Source: Prorocentrum cordatum (lineage: Eukaryota > Sar > Dinophyceae > Prorocentrales > Prorocentraceae). Taken from it: a stretch of DNA of 64,000 bases. Below the pieces are notes generated by a model. That model had not been told where the DNA came from and made no database searches. It saw only the letters and a list, made by a program, of their open reading frames with translations. The DNA lies in the NCBI GenBank assembly GCA_963575745.1, contig CAUYUJ010018632.1, positions 1 through 64,000 of the forward strand. The letters are read 5' to 3'. Position numbers and translations under genes: made by a program. Below, piece by piece: positions 32,546 through 44,329 of this stretch (the stretch's first letter is position 1; each line of letters opens with the position of its first letter).

Positions 32546-33590
32546 GGGGTTGCTTAAAGGTGCCCTTGGCCCAAAGTGCCGCAGTTCCCCTATTCATTTT
32601 GGAGCTCCCCTGGGTCTTGTGAGGGTTGCAGCAGTCGAACAGAGGATCGACTACGAAATTCATTTACTCCAAAATCGGTTTTCCCCTGAAAATGCAAGAA
32701 ACGCGAAGCATGTCCTTAGGTATAACGGGACAGCATGCGCATTTTTCGCAGATTCGGCGGGCAAATCAGTTTTGGGGCAAGTCCATTCTGTAGTCGATCC
32801 CCTGCTCGAAGCAACTCCCGACCCTCTGCTATCGGACCCAATCCTTCCCACCCACCAAACCACCCCAACCCCAACCCAACTCGAAGGCTCAGATTTACCC
32901 TCGATTTCCAGTGTGGGGGGGAGGGTTCGGGAAACATCGACAAAAAACACATGTAGAATTGGGGTGGTCTGGTAGGTCGTCACTTTCCTCCCCCCCCTCG
33001 TGGACGCCCCCCTCTTGGACGCCCTCGGGCGGGGCCGCGCGCCACCGCCGCCGCCACTGCGGAGCGCACCGGGGCCCGGCTGCGAGTCGCGGCGTGCGGG
33101 AGCGGCGGCCGGTCAGGCAAGGGGGTGAGGACAGGTCGATCCTCACCCCCTTGCCGTCCTCATCCTCTCCCTCTTCGTCCCCCCCCTGCCCCTCCTCATC
33201 CTCCTCCTCCTACTCCTCCTCCTCTTCGTCCTACTCCTACTCCTCCTCTTCGTCCTCCTCCTCCTCCACCACCTCCACCTCCTCCTCCTTCTCCGACTCC
33301 TTTTCTTCCTCCACCACGTCCTCCGTTTCCTCCTCTTTGTCTCAAGCCACTTGGGCCCAGGCCAGTTTGGCCAGGAACCCAAGCCTCGCCCCCGCCACGA
33401 GGGGGTTTGAGGGGCAAGTTGTATCCCACCGCAGCTCGGCCCTTGTCGGTAATCTGGTGTGCGATCGGCTTGGCAAAGTAAGGGGGCTTCTCGTGCATGG
33501 AGCCAGTGCGCAGGGCGTTCGACCTACGAGTGGAATGATGGTTTCGTGCCCCGATCGTATGTCCGTGCCAGATGTAATCCACCCACCAAG
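32546..33590. other. Intergenic, TCC tract at 33190-33315
   Basis: No gene is assigned. A GGTGAGGACAGGTCGATCC / TCCTCACCCCC inverted repeat lies near 33120-33155. The TCC microsatellite makes the long Ser-rich frame. Confidence 0.6.
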
Positions 33591-33599
33591 CTTTACAAA

Positions 33600-34320
33600 C
33601 CCAAGGGGAATAATGTCACGTTCGATGATAGCGTCAAGCAGGCCGCCAACCAGCTCGCGCTCTCCACATTCGACAAGGGCAAGGGGAAGGGCAAAGGCAC
33701 ATGCGGTGGCAAATAATCGCGCGCTGATCTGGCGACAGAGGCGACGGGACGTCTGACCAGGCTCATCGGCTCCATTAAAGACATGTCGTTCAAGGTGCAG
33801 TTGTTGGCCCATCACGAGAACGTCGACAAGCTTTGGCCCGCGGCTCGGCAGCAGACGCCCGAAGACGTGTTGCGACGAGCATCGGGCGAATGGAATAATT
33901 CGAACATGGTGCATGAGCAAGCAGTGCTTCAGCTTTAGAAATTCAGACAGGCCTTGCAGAAAACCGAGGAGAAGGAGTTTCAGATGGCGAAGGGGTTGGC
34001 ATCGGCCAGGCTCAGCGGAAAGGTGGCGGTGCGAGTTCTTACAGAGGCAGCAGGTGTGGCAGCTGACGGCAAGGCTGCGGAGACGGACAAGAGATCAACC
34101 TCTCTGTGGACGTTGAGTCGGGACGAGGAGCTGTTTGCCAATATCGACGGTTACGGCTGCGAGCAGCACGAAAAGGAGGAGTTGCAGAAGTCGGGAACGG
34201 AACGCCGATTCGCTCGCGACATGTCGGGGAGTGGAAAGCAGAAGTCGTTGCGCGCGCATGAGGAGACCACGGCAAGGACGACCAGGCAACGCAAAGTTTT
34301 GCAAGGATAAGTCAAGCCAG
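33600..34320 (+). pseudogene. Retroelement N-terminal, charged helical region
   Basis: Frames on the + strand read NNVTFDDSVKQAANQLALS with a KGKGKGKG tract (33600-33716). After a stop and frame change comes VDKLWPAARQQTPEDVLRRA (about 33825-33885), then KFRQALQKTEEKEFQMAKGL (from about 33940) and SLWTLSRDEELFANIDGYGC (about 34105-34160). This Lys/Glu-rich, probably coiled-coil arrangement resembles the N-terminal region of dinoflagellate retroelement polyproteins. Stops and frame changes near 33716, 33938 and 34309 break it. It may be the front of the copia-like element downstream or a separate LINE fragment; I cannot decide. Confidence 0.5.
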
Positions 34321-36739
34321 GAGGTGCTAGTAGAAGGGGAACTTCGGCGAAGACGGCGGCGACAGCAGCGAGCGCGCGGCTGGGGCGCCCTCTTCCGATC
34401 ACCTCGGCGCCCCGCAGGGGGCCTGGGCAGTCGCGGGGGCGCCCCCGAGCGGATGAGCAGAGCGGCGAGGGCAGCTGCAGCGCGTCATCGAGATCGACAG
34501 CTGGCACCTGCCGCAGAAGGTAGCAGCGGGGCCTGGAACAGTGCCAGCGAGAGTTCCCCTTGGGAGAGAAGCCGTGTTCCAGGTATGTCTTCCGGGTGTT
34601 GTCTGGGATTGCGACGTGCCTGGGAGCGTTGGCCTCGGCATCTTCGGCGGTTGCGTCGAGGTGTAATTTTGCAGAAAGTCGCGTTTCAGCTCGTAGCGAG
34701 TCATTGGGCCACGCAGGTCAATATAGCACATTTGCGGCATGTTGAAGATTCTGCTCGGCCCCGAGCATGCGCGTCTAACTCTCGCTCCAATGGGGGCGAA
34801 GAGGTCGCCGTGGCGCAAGGCCATTTGCATGTGCATCGCACTGGGGGGCCCAGCGAGTCCTCTGCGTTGCGCCCGGCGTCGGGGGTCGCCTTCGATGGTT
34901 TTTGACCAGTTAAAATCCACTTCCGCGGGCATCCGCTCGCACTGGCAATGCCTTGCGGAGTCGCGTCTGTAGGTTCTGCGGAAGAGAAGGCCCAAATGAT
35001 GGCCAGGCTCGGATCCTTCTTTGCTCGCGCGTCGGCGCTGTCCAACACTGGCAGCGCAAGGGTGGCGCGCGCGAAGTCGTTTCCAAACAGCAAAGGGGTC
35101 GCTTCGACTGCGCGGGCAACGCTGCCGCGCGCGGGGGCGTCCGCAGGCCGCGCGTTTCTTTCCCGTTGGCGACCCGGGCGGCGCCGACGACCGCGTCGAT
35201 GGCGACTTCCGCGGCAACCTTGCCGCGGGCATGCCCGCGCGGCGGCGCCGGGGTTTGTCGGCTCCGGCAGCGCGCGTAGATCGCCGAGCGGCCAGCGCGC
35301 AAACAGCGTGGCCCGCCAAGTTCGACGCTGCGCATGATACTCCACCTACTTCACCTCGCTCGATTGACTACGGCGTCGGCGTCCTAGAGGTTTGCGGCGG
35401 GGGGGCGCGGGCCAGATGACTAGCTGCCCACGGCCGCGTCAGAGTTGGCGAGAATTTCGACTTAGCCGCCGGCTGCGACCTCGGCGACGAGAGCCAGCAG
35501 CGAGCCACAAGGATAAACACGCGACAGAATCAGGCCCTTGTGGCCATCATGGCTCCAACCTGCAGGCCCTTCTGTCATTGGGCGACGTTCAGCTGCGAGC
35601 AAAACTGCCGCGCCTGGCTGCGATGCCGCGTGGGCGCGGCCCCGCGCGGTCGATTTTGCGGCTGCCTTGCGCAGCTGCAGCTCGATCTAGGCGGCGTTCT
35701 CGTCGACGAGCAGCCCGACCCATAGCGGCCGTGCGACGAGCCGCCGTGGTCAGAGATTACGGCGGCGCCTGGCGTGGACGCGGCCGTCTTCGACCAGCGC
35801 GCGTTTGGGGGCCGAGGTCGTCGCGGAGGAATCTCAAGTCCGCCAGCCACTAGTGCCCGGCCCGGGCAAGCGCGCCCGCTCCTGCGCCGAGTGCCGCGAT
35901 AGTTTCGACGCCCGAAAGACTCTTCCAACGCGCAGTGGACCTGCGTCGCCGGCTGAGACACTCGCACCTCGTTAATTACGCTCCCGCATGCGACGTCCAA
36001 ACGGCATCTTTCCCAACAGTGGCCCCTGGAGCCACTATGGCGCCGAGGGCGAGATCCGGGGCGAACTGGCCGCCGAGCGCGCGGCGTGCGCGAGCAAGTC
36101 GCGCACGCGCGACGTGCGGGCGGGCGCGCGCATGCGCCCCCTGGGGTCTGGCAACGCGCCGCCGCATTGCGCTCCCGAGCACCAGGGGCGCCCCCGCTGC
36201 CGGGGGGGGGGGAGTGCGCGATCACGCCGCGCGCGCCTGCGAGTGCAGCAGGTGCAGTTTCGCGCACTTACTCGCGGCCGCGTCTGCGCGCCGGCCAACG
36301 CCCGCGAGCGCCAGCACAACCTGGACCGCGCAACTCCAGCGACCAGCAGGCTCAATTACCCAGCAACGCCGACCGCGTCGCGGCAGTCAAGGCTGGTCAG
36401 CCACCGGCGCCCGCAGGTGCACCAGGGGCCAGCTTGTCATTCAGCATTGGGGTCATGGCAGCGGCGCGAGTGACTCTGTTCCTCGACCACAGTTCCGAGC
36501 CAAGCAGTTGCTGGCGCAATGCCAAGACGGGCAGCGCTGCGAGCTGCCAACGCAGCCGCTGGCAGCCCTAAGCTCTCCGATTGGACTCGCTTCGACGTTT
36601 TCGTCGTTGCGAGCGCCGCGCGATGGGCCGCGCGAAGCAAGCGCGCGATCGCCGCGCAAGCGGCACCTCTGGTGGCGGCGCGCCACTGTGGATAATGGCA
36701 TGAGCCCTTCGAGCAGCTAGTGTACCACATATGATCCTC
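34321..36739. other. Unassigned GC-rich stretch between retroelement parts
   Basis: Open frames of 100-300 codons exist on both strands (for example 34399-35319 -, 35575-36267 -, 35935-36720 +), but no gag, protease or endonuclease motif is recognisable. If the flanking + strand pieces belong to one element, this is where gag-protease should be, beyond recognition. Confidence 0.45.
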
Positions 36740-37430
36740 GGCCCCATCCCCACATCATTCAAACAAGTGAGGGTTTGCCGGATTGGGGCAACCATCAGCA
36801 CATCAAGCCACCCCCACACTCCGCTTTCCGACCGGTTCACCCAGCATGTCGAGTGCGATCGTTTGTGTTACAAAGATTGCATGACCTCGAACTGGATCAG
36901 CTGCACCTTGTGATGGCGCAGAGGCCAGGATAGCACATCACGACTCGTCGCTCGTTGCCATCGATCGTTCGTGGGTCCAGCTATTCGGCGCGATGGGGGC
37001 GTTCGTCGCAGATGGCGATGGCGGCGTGCCCTCGACGTACGTCACGGAGGAGATGAAGAGGCAGGCACTGAGTTCACGTTGATCATAGAGCTTCGCATCA
37101 ACGAGCTCGTTTCATGTAACGTAGTGGCGCCATGCTACGACCGGCGCATCACGCCGCGGAAGGGCTGCTAGAGCGCGAGGGTATCGCGGCGGTTTTTGAG
37201 GGCAGCGGCCCCACCCACGTAGGCGGCGTTACACCACGTAACGTCGTCTTCGGAAGGCAGCCCGCCATGCCACCGCCCGTCGAAGCGGGCGAAAGGCGAG
37301 GCGCCCGATGCCTGCGGCACTGGTGCCGACCCTGCTGCTGGCGCGGAAGTTCAGCCAAGCCGATTGCAGTGGCGAGCCCGAGAGATCGCATTGCAATGCG
37401 CGATCGAGACCATGCCCATCTCACGCGTCA
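36740..37430 (+). pseudogene. Ty1/copia-like integrase, decayed
   Basis: Ordered matches to the integrase core of dinoflagellate copia-like elements are spread over frames. They are RFTQHVECDRLCYKD (about 36830-36875), SWVQLFGAMGAFVADGDGGV (about 36972-37030, holding the second catalytic-type Asp) and YVTEEMKRQ. Then come IIELRINELVSCNVVAP (from 37084), EREGIAAVFEGSGPTHVGGV (about 37169-37228) and NVVFGRQPAMPPPVEAG. The domain would join element cDNA to host DNA. At least three frame changes and stops (36911, 37070, 37170) inactivate it. REIALQCAIETMPISRV at about 37380-37430 matches the segment that follows the core. Confidence 0.62.
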
Positions 37431-38580
37431 GGCTTTCCCTGAGGGCGCGCGACACCGACTCTGGAGATGGCCGCTTCAACGGGCCAGGTGGGGATCCACA
37501 GCCCCCCGGGCACGCAGGGCGCATCGGGCAGGGCGGGTCTTGGGGCGGTTTTGTCCGCGAGCCCTGCTCGAGGCGAGGTGGCGGCTCGCTGCCGCTAGGC
37601 CGACGCGGCCTGCAGACTGCCAGACGCCCGGCCCGTCATCGGCGCCGTGGTCGACGACGCGGGCACCAGCTTGGCGCGAACAGTTCTGACTTGGGACCGC
37701 GCGGAGGACATCCTGAAGCACGTCGTGCAAAGGTATGGGGCAGGACTTTCGGCCGTTGGGAGGGCGCTATGGGCGCGCAGATCACCGCGCAGACGTGGCG
37801 ACGCCCCGACAGCCTCGAAGCTCTGTGCCAGTTGTCCCGCAGATGCGATCAGCTGCCAGGTGCGGGGGCCATGTGTCTGATGCGCGGCTGGCAATCTGCG
37901 GGCGATCGGCCGGGCTGCGCGCGCATCCCGCTTATCCGGTGGGCCCTGCGGAACTCGGAACGATATTCAACATATTCTTCGACGGCGTTAGTTTCAACAG
38001 CCATCAGCTCTCTGGCGAACTGCGGAAGGAAGCAAGGTTCATCTTGGGTGGCGATCTCTGGCCGGCAGCAGACGCCAGGCTGAACCCAGATTGATCGTTC
38101 GAAGATTGCGTCATGGACCATTCCGAGGACACTGGCAGTATCGCTGAGGGGTGATCTCAATCAGCCCAGTCGGCTACGCCCGAGGAGACCGACAGTGTCT
38201 TCTCCGGCCGCGTCCAGCAAGAGACGCTGACCGCCTGGCGCGAGGTCAACGGGGCAGAAGATCTGACCCAGAAGTTGGAGGAGCTGTGGAGCACCGACAG
38301 TCAGCGTGGAATCTTTGCCGCCGTCGAGCACGCCGTGGGCGGTCTTGGCCGATGGCCCCGCGAGTGGCCCCAGCACCTCGACACGCAGCACGGGCGTCAG
38401 AGCATCCACGCGCAGCGACGCCACTGCCTGCGCGGCGCCTCCCGGGACGACTACGCGACGCTAGAGGAGGAGAACGGGCGGGGGATGCATGCGGAGGTGC
38501 ACCTCGACCCATGGGGTGCGCGAAGCACTCCCGAGTTTCAATGTGGAAGCCTCCGGCGACTGTGCTGCTAGCCCCCCTCA
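37431..38580 (+). pseudogene. Copia-like linker between integrase and RT
   Basis: Same-strand frames continue without a recognisable fold. Examples are DDAGTSLARTVLTWDRAEDI near 37650-37710 and GTIFNIFFDGVSFNSHQLSG near 37957-38016. Position between integrase and RT of one element is the only basis for the call. Confidence 0.4.
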
Positions 38581-39440
38581 GACAGCCGCGCTCGTCATCT
38601 ACGCCGCCGTCGAGGCCATCGAGCGCGACGTCGACCTTGTGACCGCCGAAGAGGTGTCGATGCTGTCAAGGGAGGTCGCAGCGGCTTGCCTTTGAGCTCA
38701 CCAGCGGGGTCAAATGCAAATGTCTCGAGAGGCGACCGCTCAAGAGTGCCCGAAACGCCGTGGACGCCAGACGCGTCTGCAAGTGGAAGCACCGCAAGGG
38801 GCCAGACGGCAAGACCGCCGGGATCATCCGGCGCTGCGCGGCGCTGAGAGGCTTCCGCGACATGGGCGCCATAGTCCTAGAGTCGTTTGTTGGGGCAGCT
38901 GAGCGGGCGCAATATCTCATGCTGTTCTCGGAGGTGGCGCGTCGCTCAGACGGGGCGCACGTCGCTGCAGGCTTCGAGGAGGCGCGCCTGCGGGGCATGA
39001 CCTACGCCGAGACGCAGGACAAGGCGAAGCACCGCGCGAGGCGCGCTTGGCCCTGCCGGCCGGCAGCGCAGCCGCTCTACGACAGCCCCCCGGCTACAAG
39101 AGCCATCGCGATCGCGCATAGTGCCTGCGCTACATCAAGCCAGGCACTGGCTGCAAGGACGAGTTCAGAGTCTTCTCAACGACGCTCGCCCGGCTCGCGC
39201 GCTTGCCGGAGCGCGGCGCTGGACCCGCTCGGCGGGGCCCAGAGTTCTAGGTCGAGCAGGGGCGCAGGGGCCGCGCCGACTGGCTGACCGCGAGCGTCGT
39301 CAGCAAGATGGAGGGCAACTGCGACGACTTCGCCATTTTCGGAGCACGCCAGCATCGCAGCGCCGATGGGGCCGCGGCGCTCGACCAGGTTGCCGATTGG
39401 GCACGTCGACCTGGTCAAGGCCGAGGCTTGGCGAGCAGGC
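38581..39440 (+). pseudogene. Ty1/copia-like reverse transcriptase, decayed
   Basis: LVTAEEVSMLSREVAAA (about 38636-38690) is the helical lead-in. It is followed, after a frame change, by ARRVCKWKHRKGPDGKTAGI (about 38767-38826), the copia RT entry (W-V-x-K-W-K, x-D-G). Then come RGFRDMGAIVLESFVGAAER and FEEARLRGMTYAETQDKA, where the palm Asp-x-x-x-A-F-L-x-G motif is degraded. A second frame gives RYIKPGTGCKDEFRVFS (about 39127-39180), the LKPGTGLKDAP-type block. NCDDFAIFG near 39316-39340 stands at the Y-x-D-D position. Stops near 38696, 39118 and 39287 and frame changes show that it is dead. The polymerase would have copied element RNA in virus-like particles. Confidence 0.7.
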
Positions 39441-39719
39441 CAGAGGTCAGCTTCCAGACCTCTCTGTCTCCCTCCTGGGGGCAGCGGCGCGCGCTTTGCT
39501 TGCGCGGCGCCGCGTCGCAGCGTTCCCTGTCGCCCTGCAGCGAGCCATACACGAACTGCTCATTCGACGCGCGACGCAGCTCAAAATTCCGTCGTTCTGG
39601 CCACGCAAAGGATCAAGGCGCACATCGCGTTCCCGGCCACGCACTGCGCCAGGTGACTCTGCGCGCGCAGCGACGGGCCATTCAAGAGGGGAGAGGGGGC
39701 CGGCCATGCGCTGCACGCC

Positions 39720-40214
39720 GTGAGCCGCTCGCGCAAGCTGGCGTGCAGATCGTCATTCGGCTCAGAGTTGAACGCAGCACGCGGGGCAGCAGACGGCTTG
39801 CAAGCGCGCCTCCACGCGCTGCGCGAGATGATGCGCGGCCCCGCTTCAGCTGAACTGGTCCGGAGGCTGAGCGGGAGGAAGGAGCATCCTTTCGCGATGC
39901 TTGCAAAGCTAGTCGCTTTGGCAATGGATGCAGTACGGCCGCCGTCCGATAACAGCATGGCTTGTCACCCGCGGTTGGTATCGGACCAGCTCCGCACCAA
40001 ACAGATTGAGGACATGTTATGGCGCGACGCTCGATACATGATGGCCGACACCATCGCCAAGGGCAGCCGCGGCCGGGAGCTCATCCTTCACGTCATGGAC
40101 GCCGAAGTCAGCTACGACCACAGCAGCAGCATGAGCGACGAGAAGAACGAGAAAACCGTCCCGATCTCCCAGTACAGGAGCCGCAAAAAGACGAAGGGCG
40201 ACCAAGGCGACTAA
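39720..40214 (+). pseudogene. Ty1/copia-like RNase H, C-terminal end of pol
   Basis: A single open frame ends at TAA 40214. CRSSFGSELNAARGAADGLQ (about 39745-39805) fits the S-S-x-E-A-E-x-x-A motif of copia RNase H (Glu kept). RPPSDNSMACHPRLVSDQLR (about 39940-40000) stands where T-D-S-x-s is expected, with Asp-Asn-Ser in place. RTKQIEDMLWRDARYMMADT and IAKGSRGREL match the W-x-x-x-x-x-M-x-A-D-x-x-T-K box. The tail is Lys/Glu-rich. RNase H removes the RNA strand during element replication. This is the best-preserved piece of the element; it begins without its own start codon context and depends on broken upstream frames. Confidence 0.72.
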
Positions 40215-41980
40215 GTCATCGGATCGCCAAGTTTCGTGGGCAACCGCGGTCCGGAAAACTATGGAAGTTGACCATTCACGTGAGTGCCGCTTCGCTGATT
40301 GCTTCGGTGGAGCATCAGCATCCATGAGGCATTTGCTTCATCCAGGCCCGGCAACTTTTTTATAAATGAGAGGTCAGTTGTGCCCTCTGTGTGTTCCGTA
40401 CTGTTGGTGCAGGGTGCGGTCAGAGCACCCGGCCGGAGCCTGAATTTCTGGTTCGTGGGTTCCTGAGCAGTTTACGCACGGCGACCGTCGAGGCAGAACG
40501 GATCGGTAGTCCCGTATTATCGCCCCTGCTTCGCCTGGTCCTCTTGCGTCCGCTCACACCTTGCAGCGCCTAAAGCAGTGTGATTCGCGCGTTCGCCCGC
40601 CTTCACCCCTTTTTCAGTGAGATCACATTTTTTGTCACGTCACCCGTTGCATCCAGTTCTCCAGTCTCTGCTTTTGCTCCTTGTCCTCCTCGTCATCCTC
40701 GTCCTCGCCCTGCCAGTATCCTCTTCCTTAGAGCCCCATCGAGCATGGTTAGAAATCATGACGGGATGCTCTCGGACGTTTTTGGTTTCCATGGGCTCTT
40801 CATTGGCCCAGGCGCCGTCAAAGAAAACTCGAGATGGAAAACCGGCGCCGGGGAGTGCATGGAGACCTCCAGGGGTCCACGTTGTGAGAGATTCATGATG
40901 TTGGGGGTCTCTGTCCTCTTCCTCCTTTATCCTCCTCCTGCTCCTCTTTCTCCACCTCCACCTCCTCCTCCTTGTCCCCTTGGATGCTGGCGTCGCAATG
41001 TTATCACAACGGGTGTTTTCCCCGTGTCGTGATTCGGGACCCTCGCAGATCGATCCGGCTCGATACATGCTGCAGGAATTTGTTGTCCAGGGCTTTGGCC
41101 GAGTGCTGTCGCCATTGTGCACTTCTTTCGTGGCGTCGGGTACCAGGATGCTCCTCTTCGTCCTCCCCATCATCATCCTTCCCATGGTGGTCAGAAGGCT
41201 GCCTGTACGTGTTGGACGCAGGATGAGGATTTCTGTCCAGGGCGTTCAGAGCGCTCTCCGAGCGTTGTGGGCAGCCGCGACGCCCGAGACGTCTTCCAGG
41301 CACGTCTGACCTCGGAGTTTCCCGACTTATTTCGGAGGACGCCAGCTACGCACCAACATGCACTAATTAACATGCCCCAAGCTCGGGCCCAGGTCTCGCC
41401 TAGTCAGACTCGGTGTAGGCATATGGCTGGCGTCCTTCTCTTATCCTCATCCAAGTTTGTCCTAAGCCTGCCTTCGTCTCAGAAGGGGGGTAGTGGAGGG
41501 CCGATCCTCCCTAGGGATGCTCTGCGGAACATATTCACCTCGCTTGCAGACAAAAATACATTATTGTTCCGCCGTCGCCGTCGCAGCCCTCGTCATCACT
41601 CGCCGCTCGCCGACCTGTTTTCGCCATCGCCATCATGGTGTCAAAGTCCATGTGTCGTCATCCTGGCTCGATCTGCGTGCAGCCTGATGAGACTCGCGCT
41701 CACCTCAATTCTGGCAAGCCTGGTACCGAAGGCTACATGGTGGAGATTTGCGGAAGAGGTGCGGGCGCGGTGAACGGGTAGCGCCATCGCATTGAGGTCT
41801 AGAGGCCAGGTTGCACCAGACAGGTTGGTTCGGCACGAGGGTTGGCTGATGTGGTGCGCGTGGGTTCTCAGGCACCTTGGGCGAGTCGGTCACCCGAGGC
41901 ACGGTTCTCTGGAGTCACACTGAGGCCATGCGTCAAATGCCCCAGATTCTTGGGGGCTCGAATGGGTCTTGTGACGAGCG
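40215..41980. other. 3' side of the copia-like element and intergenic DNA
   Basis: No LTR could be recognised by comparing with the upstream side. A TCC tract lies at 40925-40975. Several frames of about 100 codons occur, but none is recognisable. Confidence 0.5.
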
Positions 41981-42180
41981 GCGACGCTGAACTTGTTGAG
42001 CATGATACTCATTGTTGGCAGTGGGGCAGAGATTGTATGCGTGTTCTCGGATGGCCCAACGCAAGGAGATTCGCTTGCCTCTCCCCTGTTGCAGAGAGTT
42101 CGACTTGGCGCTCACGGTGGCGCAGCGTGCGCAAGTCTGAGTGCAGGCTTTTGGAGAGGGGTGGACTTGCTTGTAGTATG
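41981..42180 (+). pseudogene. Possible LINE RT scrap
   Basis: The frame at 41993-42181 includes GPTQGDSLASPLL, which resembles the G-x-x-Q-G-D-P-L-x-x-L-L-F box of non-LTR reverse transcriptases. Neither the preceding fingers nor a following Y-x-D-D box is visible, so the call rests on one short motif. The TIR element copy B is inserted just behind it. Confidence 0.3.
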
Positions 42181-42183
42181 AGT

Positions 42184-42374
42184 GGCTACTCCAGATTTCG
42201 TAATAAAGGGAGGGGGGTCTCATTTCGGGGGGGGTCTTTTCCAAGCTATCTTGGAGGACCTGGGGGGGTCTGGGGACGATGTTTTGGAGGGTTCTCCCAC
42301 GGGGGGGGGGTCTGAAATGGCTTGTCTTGGAGGGTCCAGACCCCCTCCCTTTTATTACGAAATCTGGAGTGGCT
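42184..42374 (+). mobile_element. TIR element ACTCCAGATTTCG, copy B
   Basis: A 183-bp element (42188-42370) with the same ends as copy A at 31217-31398, in the opposite orientation. GGCT at 42184-42187 and 42371-42374 is a plausible 4-bp target duplication. Non-coding; differences from copy A are substitutions and run-length changes. Confidence 0.9.
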
Positions 42375-42546
42375 GCCCTCCTCCCCAGACCTCCCACGTC
42401 GTCGCTTCTGCCGCAGCGTGGAGCCCCGGAGGCCTCGACCCCGTCCCGTCGTGAGTCGTCTCGCTGGCGGCACCACGGCGTGGCCAAGGGCCCCCCGTCT
42501 CCCGGGCCGGGAGCGCGACCCTGAGGCCTCCTTCTCACTGCACGCA

Positions 42547-42739
42547 CGAAATGGGTACTGAAAGAATGGGTACAATGCCCAACAGCGGATCTTGTTCATT
42601 TTGAACAGGGCTCGCTGTCCACGCCGCGGCGGCTTGTGTCCATTCAAGACAGGAGGCCGCCTGCCCAACAGCGGCCGCTGTTGGTTTGGGACAACATTTG
42701 TTGTTGGGCATGGTACCCATTCTTTCGGTACCCATTTCG
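42547..42739. mobile_element. Hairpin element CGAAATGGGTAC, 193 bp
   Basis: The ends CGAAATGGGTACTGAAAGAA and its complement pair with one or two mismatches and continue inward as ATGCCCAACA / TGTTGGGCAT, separated by GC-rich sequence with CCAACAGCGGCCGCTGTTGG. No target duplication is evident. Interior phrases recur in diverged form near 13735-13850. Confidence 0.8.
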
Positions 42740-42838
42740 GGCGTCCAAATCTCACGACGCGAGGGTTTCTGGGCCCTCATCCCTCCCTCAGGGAGGGGAG
42801 GAGCACTGTGGCTCGAGGAAGGGGGGGGAGGATGGATC

Positions 42839-43062
42839 TAGGCCTCCCAGATGGGGTCGGAGTGGATGGGGTCGGAGGATCGCGCCGCATCGCCGATGCA
42901 TCGGCGATGCGGCTCGATGTGGAGCCCGTGTTTCCCAACGCCGACGTCGCCGATGCATCGCCGACGTCGCCGATGCATCGCCGCCGATACATCGGCGACG
43001 CGTTGGCGATGCGGCGCGATCCTCCGACCCCACCTACTCGGACCCAATCTAGGAGGCCGCTA
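42839..43062. mobile_element. TAGGCCTCC TIR element, copy 1
   Basis: The ends TAGGCCTCCCAGATGGGGTC and, in reverse complement, TAGCGGCCTCCTAGATTGGG pair, followed by GGATCGCGCCGCATCGCCGA on both arms. The core is a run of GATGCATCGGCGATG-type palindromes. Copy 2 is at 52951-53180. Confidence 0.87.
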
Positions 43063-44329
43063 TAGCAGGATCGAGGAAGAGGTGGAGCATCGAAGATCGA
43101 GAAGGAGGAGGAGGAGGAGAACCCCCCAGCCGCCCCAATTTGCTGGTGGGCGAAGGAGGGGCGGACGCGAGTGCTCCAATTCCGAGTGTACAGGAAAGTC
43201 CGCAGCACCGAGCTACCGAGGAGAGGTCCCCCTCCATCCTCCGTCGTCCCTGCCGGTCTGAGTTCGAGAGGTGGCCCCTGGAGGGTGCCTCACTCACTTT
43301 CGGCGCTGCGGCGGCAGGCGACTTCGGCCGCCCAGCAGCCTCCTTCCAACTCCGATTCCCCGATCCCTCCGGCCCGGATGACGCTTGCCGGCCCGCTCCC
43401 CGCTCCTCCTCCCAGACAGCCCCATGAAGCGAGGGTCCAGAGCCTCCGCACCCCCCCTTCCCCTCTCTCCCTCCCCCCCTTCGAGGGGCCCTCCAGGGTC
43501 CCTCCCATTCCCCCTCCCCTCCCCTCGATGCCCCGAGACCAGACGTCAGGAACGAGCTGCAACATCGCGACGAACAAGCTCGACCGTCTCACGGGACACT
43601 CTCTCGAGCTGGATCCATGCGTGAGGGTCCCGGGGCCCTGGAACGAGGCAGGATCCCCCGTTGCGAAGAGCTGCTACGCCAGGGTCTCAGGGAAGGCCTT
43701 CCCCTCGCCTCCCTCTTCTCCTGGCCCTCCCTCCTCAGCCTCCTCTCCATCATCGTGGCCCCTCCTCCACCTCCCAGGGCTGGACCTAAACGGTGTCTGG
43801 GCGATTTCGCGACTTCGTTTTGCGGAGAAGGCGGACTGAAGACAAGACGAGGTAAGACGACAACAGAACGAAAACGAAAAGCACTGTTCAGGTTCAGCCC
43901 TGCCACCTCCTGTTCCTCTCCTCCCCTCCCCTCCTCCCCTTCCTCTCCTCCCCTCCCCTCCCCTCCCCCTTCCTCTCCTCCCCTCCCCTCGAGGCTGCCC
44001 TCGAGGGGGGGGCCGCGCCCCGGCGGCAGGCGGCCAGCCCAGGCGCTCTCGCCCGGCGCGCGGCGCGCTGCTCGAGCGGGCGGGCTCTCTCCGGGGGCGG
44101 AGGCCGTCGTCAGCAGGCGCGGGGGGGGGGATCATCGGGGGCCCCCAAACGGGGTGCGCAAGAGTAACCTTTCGCCGGAGTGACCTTTGGTGCAGGCACA
44201 GATTGGTCCCCAGATGGCTTAAGACGGGGCAGCAGCAGCTGTTTGCGCGCCCAGGTCTGGTCCCCCCGCGGCCCCCCAAAAGTCGCGCACCGAAGGTCAC
44301 CCTTACCCAGGGTCACTCCTGCGTGTAGC
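43063..44329. other. Intergenic, CCTCC repeats at 43905-44000
   Basis: A CCTCCCCTCC-type minisatellite lies at about 43905-43990. Frames over 200 codons (43171-43839 +, 43674-44300 -) are Pro/Ser- or Arg/Gly-rich and unrecognised. Confidence 0.55.
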
